NCBI GenBank assembly: GCA_963082975.1
Contig: OY720344.1
Location: forward strand, 84,184,053-84,248,052
From: Labia minor
Lineage: Eukaryota > Arthropoda > Insecta > Dermaptera > Spongiphoridae
Direction of reading: 5' to 3'
Length of the DNA: 64,000 nucleotides
Shown here piece after piece: positions 58,099 to 64,000 of the stretch. The notes under the pieces are model-generated. The model made no database searches and was not told the origin of the DNA. It saw nothing but the letters and a program-made list of their open reading frames with translations. The translations under genes and the position numbers were made by a program. Each line of letters opens with the position of its first letter. The first letter of the stretch is position 1.

Positions 58099-58627
58099 TT
58101 CTTCTTCTTCTTCTTCTTCTTCTTCTATTATAGGCCTAAGGCCTGTTCTTCTTCACTATCCTCAGGTCTTTTTTGGGAAGAGTACGCCCAGCAGTCAGCC
58201 CATTTTTTCGGTGGCTTGGTCTCTTGTGTTGCTGGCCTTCCATCCCGGGCTATATTCTCAGGAGCCCTTCCGCGTTGGCTCTTCCTACGTGTTCGTTCCA
58301 TTTTTACGGCGAATCTTAACCCATTTGCCGTAATAGGTTCGTTGCCGTGTCGTCAATGTGTTAATCATTCCAATTTTCGAGGCTGTGTGTGGTTCTTTGA
58401 GCAATTGTGATTTGCCTCTCTTGAGTAGATTGCTAGTCTCATCTCCGAGACGTGGATGTTCTTAGTTAAGTCGAAGCCCCCCAACACGACAAGGTGACAT
58501 CCATGGTGGGGCTTGCCGGAGGCAGCTGATGTTAAATTAAATTGAAAATTTTTGTTCTTAGTTGGAATCGAACGCCGACTTCTTGCGTGGAAAGTTGGTA
58601 TCCTACGCTCTCGGCCACCCTGCCTCC
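58099..58627 (-). mobile_element. tRNA-derived SINE with 10-bp target duplication
   Basis: On the minus strand it begins with a tRNA-like head: A box TGGCCGAGAGCG and B box GTTCGATTCC, as in Ser- or Leu-type tRNAs. About 400 bp of body follows and it ends in a (GAA)n tail (58099-58125). TTCAATAATC flanks both ends (58089-58098 and 58628-58637). It needs a partner non-LTR enzyme. Young insertion into family D copy 4. Confidence 0.88.
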
Positions 58628-58637
58628 TTCAATAATC

Positions 58638-58914
58638 AAACAAACAATTTTAGCTAGCATAATAAGATTAATCCAAGTAATATCGTCTATTTCTATTCGA
58701 CACTATTTTCAGTTATGAAATGAACAGTCAGTAGAGAGTAAAAAAATTGTAATTGAACACCGCCGTTTTTTAAAATAATTAAATTATTTTATAGAATATA
58801 AAATAAAAATTATTGTATTAACATTAAAAATATTGAAATAAAAAATAATAGTTGATTTAATAAACTAAAATATTATAAACATTTTTAATGGGAATTTCTC
58901 AGGGAGGTAGGGAG
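58638..58914. other. repeat fragment and AT-rich DNA
   Basis: 58638-58690 is the inverse of 36470-36545 (ACAATTTTAGCTAGCATAAT). Rest unremarkable. Confidence 0.45.
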
Positions 58915-59192
58915 CCCAATTCATTTACCTATCCATGTTGCATAACGCATCTTAATTTCTTAACACTCCGTTTTTTAAAATTTAAAATAGAGGAAGAGAA
59001 AGAGTTTCAATTATATTCGAATAGTCTATATATTCTATATATCAGTATTTTTTTTTCTGAATTTAATACCAAGTTGATTTTCAAAATTTTCTATTCTTTA
59101 TGCATATGAGTGATTACATGTGTTAAAATTGAAACAAATTCAAATATTCTAATTTTTAAATTTATATACAATTTAATATTATTTTTTCCAGA
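58915..59192 (+). repeat. dispersed repeat shared with 19920-20195
   Basis: Same orientation and order of words as the first copy. Runs straight into the reverse transcriptase fragment at 59193. Confidence 0.65.
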
Positions 59193-59292
59193 CTAATGGC
59201 AAATACCCGTGGCTCTAGTCAGACCAAGAGAAGACTCCTTATGATAGCGGTCCAGTCGATGATGTTATATGGATCGGAGATTTGGGCTTTAC
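59193..59292 (+). pseudogene. non-LTR reverse transcriptase fragment
   Basis: Reads LMANTRGSSQTKRRLLMIAV then QSMMLYGSEIWAL. This matches the RP..SKRRLL..VVQSILLYGA.IWA block downstream of the catalytic site in R1/Jockey-type elements. Isolated 33-codon piece. Confidence 0.75.
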
Positions 59293-59339
59293 TACTATAT
59301 TTTAAGTGAAAAAATGATTTCTTGGTTATATAAAAATTA

Positions 59340-59640
59340 AAATATGATTCTTTATTATCGGGTTTGGCTGATAATATTAATACCTTATTCATCGAATCGC
59401 CATTCAAATAATAACATACAAACAGAAAAGTAGGTGAGTTGATATAAAATATATACCTGGGACACCGAACTATCGTTCGACCCTTTAACCAATTTATACA
59501 ATTTATTTTTATATACCTACTTTAAAAATTTTACAATTTTTTAATTATTTATTATAATTGTTAAATGGGATTCCTAAAAATGACCCATTAAAAATTTGTT
59601 TCCTAAAATGTTTCAAATTAATTAAAATAAATTGTATAAA
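59340..59640 (-). repeat. family D element, copy 5, with flanking module
   Basis: 59454-59640 is the D body. Its hairpin CGAAC-GATA-GTTCG (59466-59479, minus orientation) differs from other copies by a paired G-to-A and C-to-T change. 59340-59450 matches 38150-38270 in inverse. Confidence 0.72.
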
Positions 59641-60095
59641 TGTTCGTTTATAAAATCTATATATCTGTGTGTCTGTTTTTCGATTTTTTAAATTTTGATT
59701 TTGGATTCGATTAGAGTTTAAAATGTGTAAATGTAAAGTGTTCTTGGTTTTTTAAAATTCGTTTGGGAACATGGTCAAATCGGCGGTCAAAGTTGAAAAT
59801 TCCCCATATATTATAATGCAAAATTATAAAGAAAAAATGTTTAGACATTTTATACATTTTCATTCTGTAAATTAAATAATTTTATTTCATTTAAATAAAT
59901 ATCTATTTTTAAATTTTGCTCTCTACATTATTTAATTCTCACAATATATTAAGATCATATAAATTGGAATTATTTATTAATTATTATTAATTATTTATGT
60001 CAACTTATTTAAAATTTGATATCTACATTCATCTCATTTAAAGAATATGTATATAATATTTATAATTTTTATGTTTTATTTATATTTATAATTTA
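59641..60095. other. AT-rich DNA, no gene seen
   Basis: No recognised feature. Confidence 0.4.
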
Positions 60096-60600
60096 ATTTT
60101 TTTAATATTGGCCTTTTTAAATTATTTATAAACACTGAAAACATCATATCAAAAAAGAGAATTTACAGATTAAATTAAAATATATTAAAAATAAGAACAC
60201 AAAATTCAAGATTATATGAATAAATAATTTTAAATAATTGATCTCATAATTGGATTTTCACTTTCGTAATAAAATATTATTATGGGTGAATTCAAAATGT
60301 TTGAAGGGACACACATAGATAGATAGATATAACATTTACAATAATAATATATAATTAATTTACTGATTAAATTAAAATCTATTAAAAGTAAAAAGTAAAA
60401 ACAAATAAATGTTTTATCTAATAAATACTGATTGAATATTTAGTATATAATATTTTATATTTACGGAGTCGTTGTATAATAAATTGATAACGTCATTTAA
60501 TTCTCCTACTATATATCGAATCGAATAAGGATAAATCTTCTACTATACGTTGTGTGAAACAATTTCAAATAATTTAAATGTGTATCTATTAATGAAATAA
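60096..60600. repeat. inverse copy of 36830-37790 without the MITE
   Basis: Reads back AATATTGGCCTTTTTAAA, ATTCAAGATTATATGAATAA, TTGATCTCATAATTGGATTT, ATAATATATAATTAATTTAC and GAATCGAATAAGG. The hAT MITE and most of the non-LTR fragment present at 37084-37610 are absent here. Confidence 0.65.
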
Positions 60601-60654
60601 AAAAAAATCAAATAAGAATTTACCCATCCATGTTGCATAAGGTGAACCAGGTAT

Positions 60655-60793
60655 TATTATTGAGGACCCCAGTTCCATTCATTTTAATCAGATTGATGCA
60701 ATGATGCAACATTTAATAATTGTAATAAATAATTAAAGAATTGTATATCAATACTTTTTAAAGGGTCGAGCGAGAGCTCGGTGTCCCAGGTAT
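60655..60793 (+). repeat. family D element, copy 6
   Basis: Ends AAAGGGTCGAGCGAGAGCTC, GGTGTCCCAGGT. Inverted partner of copy 4, about 2.6 kb away. Followed by the module ATTAATATGACCAGCCAAAC also found at 38020 and 38220. Confidence 0.75.
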
Positions 60794-61164
60794 TAATATG
60801 ACCAGCCAAACCCAATAATAATGAATGATTTATTTTTAACTTAATTACCGAGCCGAGATATAAAATTTTATTTTGAGTAGTTTTAATTTAAATTCAATGA
60901 ATATATGTATCAAACTTAACATGTGTTTTTTCTTTAAGTTTTTAACACTAAACTTCACTACAGTTAAAAATTTACAAAAAATATTGGGTAAGTAGGGGAT
61001 CTACCCAAAATCGACACAAAAAGAACCTCTGGTCAATCATATATATTAATATATATCATATATATGTGCCTAATTTTTTTGTTTCCAAATACTTTATAGA
61101 AACTCGTAAACTATACATCTGATTTTTGTAATCCTACGAAAGGAAGGCGCTTATCAAGTTGGTG
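60794..61164. other. repeat tail and AT-rich DNA
   Basis: 60794-60850 belongs to the module named under copy 6. Nothing else recognised. Confidence 0.4.
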
Positions 61165-61285
61165 AACGCCTAAGCGGGGTTAACGGTATTTTATGATCAA
61201 TACAACGGATCCTCTCATTGTATATCGATAATCATCTTTATATTGATTTTCGTGATCGGAGGCACTAGTACCCCAATTTTAATCA
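61165..61285 (+). repeat. dispersed repeat family F, copy 3
   Basis: Most diverged copy: GCCTAAGCGGGGTTAACGG, TTGATTTTCGTGATCGGAGG. Same orientation as the other two. Confidence 0.5.
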
Positions 61286-62377
61286 TATATAGATTTATAT
61301 GAGAAGACTAAATCAAATAATAAAAATGTATTTGTTAATTAAATTACAATTTAATAAATATTATATATTAGTAAAAATTTAATTTAAGTATATATATAAT
61401 GAAATTATATTTCCTACAGTCACTAATATTAGTACTAATTTACTAATTTTTTTATATCTCATTCGTTACAGTATTTAATATATTTAAAGTTTATAATATT
61501 ATAAATGATAATATTATAATTTAATAAAGTAACAAAAATATTTGTAATTAATAATAATATTGTTTTTTCAATATTCTTAAAATATATAAAAGTTCATTAT
61601 TTTTTTATCTGTTTTAATTTCTCTCCTCCTGTATAGATTTCTTTGTTTGTTTTCTCGTTAGAGTCAATTTCTATTGATGTGCTAATCATACCGTCTTTCG
61701 GACCAAGAAATAAACCATTACATACATTCGACCACCCTCATTTTTATCTCAAAACTATTTTGTCCCGCCAAGATTCACTCCTATACGCCTACGCAAACCT
61801 CTGCGTTGCTCAGTAGGTGCATGTTTCAACTTTCCCCTTCCACATTTCCCTCGCTATAACAAATTCTCCTCTCCCTCACTCTACATCCCTAACTCATTAA
61901 AATTAAATTATAAAAACAATTTATTTAATTAAAATAAATTAAATAAATTACTTAATTAAAATACTAATATAAAATTATTTTCACAACTAATTAAAAATAT
62001 TTAAATTAATAAAATCAAATTAATTTAAATACTGGTTTTTTTCTATTTTTTATACTCAAATTTATTTATACTCAAATTTATTTTACAAAAAAATAAAAAA
62101 AATTTCTCCTCCCCCACAAAAAAAAATACACTTCAATATATTATATATATATAATTAATAGACCATTAAATTAAGTATTAAAATAATGTTCAACTCAAAA
62201 CAAAATCAAGTCAAATATGAAATATAAAAAAAAATACCAGCAAAGAGATTCTATTTTATTAGAATTCAATTAAAAAATCAAAGGGAAAATATTTTAAAGC
62301 ATCAAATATTAAATTTTGTTTTGGTTTAGTTTAATTTATATAATTCACAGATTGTTTTTTTTTTATTTCATATCGTG
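61286..62377. other. AT-rich DNA, no gene seen
   Basis: 61660-61880 is less AT-rich and pyrimidine-rich, without an open frame of note. Confidence 0.4.
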
Positions 62378-62470
62378 CTAGCTGCTCAGACCGCCTTCGG
62401 CGCTCTTCGCATCCAGACAGATGTCGGACCCCCTGTTTCACTGAAGTAATACATATTATTTGGTTGAAAA
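62378..62470 (-). mobile_element. Helitron-type 3' end module, copy 4
   Basis: The minus strand ends AGCGCCGAAGGCGGTC, then TGAGCAGCTAG. The hairpin carries one mismatch. Body matches 22300-22380. Confidence 0.68.
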
Positions 62471-63004
62471 TGTGTATGAAGTAGATTTTAATTTATTTGA
62501 TTTATAAAACTAAAACTAACTTTTTTTTATCTTATTTGGACTCTCCACAAGCATACAAAATTTAAATAAATTCAAATATTTCTTATTTTGAATTAAATAT
62601 GATTTAATTTAAACTTGTAAGTCATAATAATTGATGTAGATAAATATTCAATGTTCTTAGCAAGATTAGATTTAATCTAATGTTATCCGATTTGGACCGT
62701 ATTAATATTCTCCTAAAATTAGAAAAAACTTATAAGTTGAGTCTTACCCAGTCCAATTCATTTATCCATCCAAGTATTTAATTAAGACATTTTATTATTG
62801 CCCAAAAAATGGGCAGATGTAAAAATTTAATTGGGAAAAAAATTGCATTAAAAAAAACAATGTGTTAAACATAATAAATAAAAAATAATAAATTATAAAA
62901 GAATATGATTTGAAACATTTAAAATATTTACTCAATTTTAAAAAGACAAGAATTTAAAACGGCTACTTTATATCATATGTCTAAAAATGATATTTGAAAT
63001 TCTA
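62471..63004. other. AT-rich DNA, no gene seen
   Basis: No recognised feature. Confidence 0.4.
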
Positions 63005-63775
63005 TATGTTACGGTAAAAGTAGATATTGAGGCAAATGTACACATTCTTTGGTAAATGTGTACATTTCCCTCCTCCTTTGGGTAAGATGCATTCAAGCAA
63101 CATTTACGATTTCAAATAAGGGAAAACTACACTGAACTTACAATGATCATGCCGTTTTAGTAAATGTGAGCATAGGAAGTGGTGCGCTCTACCAGTGATT
63201 CGCGAACGGCTACTACACGATCTATAATGAGGTTATGTATATGCAGACCTAACCTTACAACAGGGGTGACAGTCAAATGCGACTTCCGGAAACCTAATTT
63301 TTACACTTAACGTTGCTAGTTGGCGCTGCTGACGAAAAATTAATTTTTTTTTTAAATTTTTGTTGTTCTTGAATATTGTGCAATTCTAAGTGCCACAATA
63401 GCCATTCTTGTTCAAATAAATAACATTTGGTCCATTACGTAATTTCTATATGTTCCTTTATTATAAAATTATAATTATTATAAAATTTAACTTTTATTCC
63501 AAAGAAAAATGTTAAAATAATATATATTCTATTAAAAAATATAATGTTACTTTTTTACTGCAATAATATTTTAAATTTATTTGTATTCCAACTAATATGA
63601 AGGTAAGAGTATACATTTACCAAAACGTGAAGGCAAGCGTCTACATTTGACGGGAAATGTATATACGTATACATTATATTCTGTTCACTTTCACCTAGAT
63701 TTTTGGGAAATATACACGTTTACCATTGAATGTGTACATTTTCCAAGAGTGTACATTTACCATATCATTTATAAT
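63005..63775. mobile_element. possible element with GTAAATGTACAC inverted ends
   Basis: AAATGTACACATTC then GGTAAATGTGTACATTTCCC at the left (63034-63070) is mirrored by the right end (about 63705-63762). The word GTAAATGT or its complement recurs inside (63052, 63161, 63613). No coding frame. Looks like a non-autonomous DNA element, but no target duplication was found. Confidence 0.5.
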
Positions 63776-63920
63776 CAATAAATCTTTTAACGACTTAAAA
63801 TAAAGTATTAATTAATAATTCATTAATTAAACTAAAAATAAAAACAAAGATAATATATTAAGAGAATTTTTATTAAAAGACCACATTATTTGTATAAAAT
63901 TATTTATTAAATTAAAATAA

Positions 63921-63962
63921 TTGTACAACGTTTCAACTGCTTATTCTGCAGTCGTTTTCAAG
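63921..63962 (-). repeat. family G repeat with hammerhead-like fold
   Basis: The minus strand reads CTTGAAAACGACTGC, AGAATAA, GCAGTTGAAACG, TTGTACAA: a 7-bp stem between TGAAAA and AAACG. Best preserved of three copies (also 22749 and 28079). Confidence 0.5.
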
Positions 63963-64000
63963 TAACCGCACGCTTGCTCCGATTCAAGCGGACTGATGCA

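Overview
The window looks like AT-rich, gene-poor arthropod DNA, most likely from an insect. The evidence is the insect-style serotonin receptor exon, the GT/AG splice signals around it, and a dense mix of Helitron/Helentron, hAT, mariner, SINE, non-LTR and Ty3/gypsy sequences. Nothing points to a bacterium, organelle or virus, and I cannot name the species. Only one host protein-coding gene is clearly supported: a 5-HT7-like serotonin receptor on the minus strand (coding exon 35220-36050, exon start 36159). It covers TM1 to TM5 and stops at a clean GTAAGT donor. The exon for TM6 and TM7 was not found.

Layout. 0-5.9 kb: AT-rich DNA with a possible non-coding exon (524-788) and a degraded Tc1/mariner copy (3569-4436). 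5.9-10.25 kb: an LTR retrotransposon with almost identical LTRs and one open gag-protease frame, but no reverse transcriptase, RNase H or integrase core. 10.5-24.5 kb: nested repeats, including Helentron-like families A, B and C, several 3' ends of one non-LTR element, a hAT MITE with perfect target duplication, a canonical Helitron end and a perfect 98-bp inverted repeat. 26-33 kb: a scrambled mariner, a GC-rich island and a second B copy. 33.9-39 kb: the receptor gene, with three related element fragments and a hAT MITE close to it. 44.4-45.7 kb: a 5'-truncated non-LTR element inserted into a tRNA-derived SINE. 47-49 kb: more A copies. 49.75-52.4 kb: a dead Ty3/gypsy pol. 54.9-60.8 kb: two A copies in inverted orientation, a hAT remnant, a SINE with perfect target duplication and hairpin-ended D elements. 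60.8-64 kb: a Helitron 3' end and a GTAAATGT-rich palindromic element.

The most interesting pattern is that three dispersed families (A, B, C), different in sequence, share one plan. Each has a short 5' inverted-repeat motif after a T run, a microsatellite core, the inverted partner of that motif near the other end, and a terminal hairpin with a 4-nt loop. This is the plan of Helentron-associated (DINE-1/HINE, Helitron2) elements. Six family A copies also carry two perfect TGACGTCA (cAMP-response-element) palindromes 20 or 24 bp apart, and single copies flank the serotonin receptor exon.

Apart from the receptor and the truncated retrotransposon frame, I see no intact genes. Most short open frames in the window are chance frames in AT-rich or repeat DNA.
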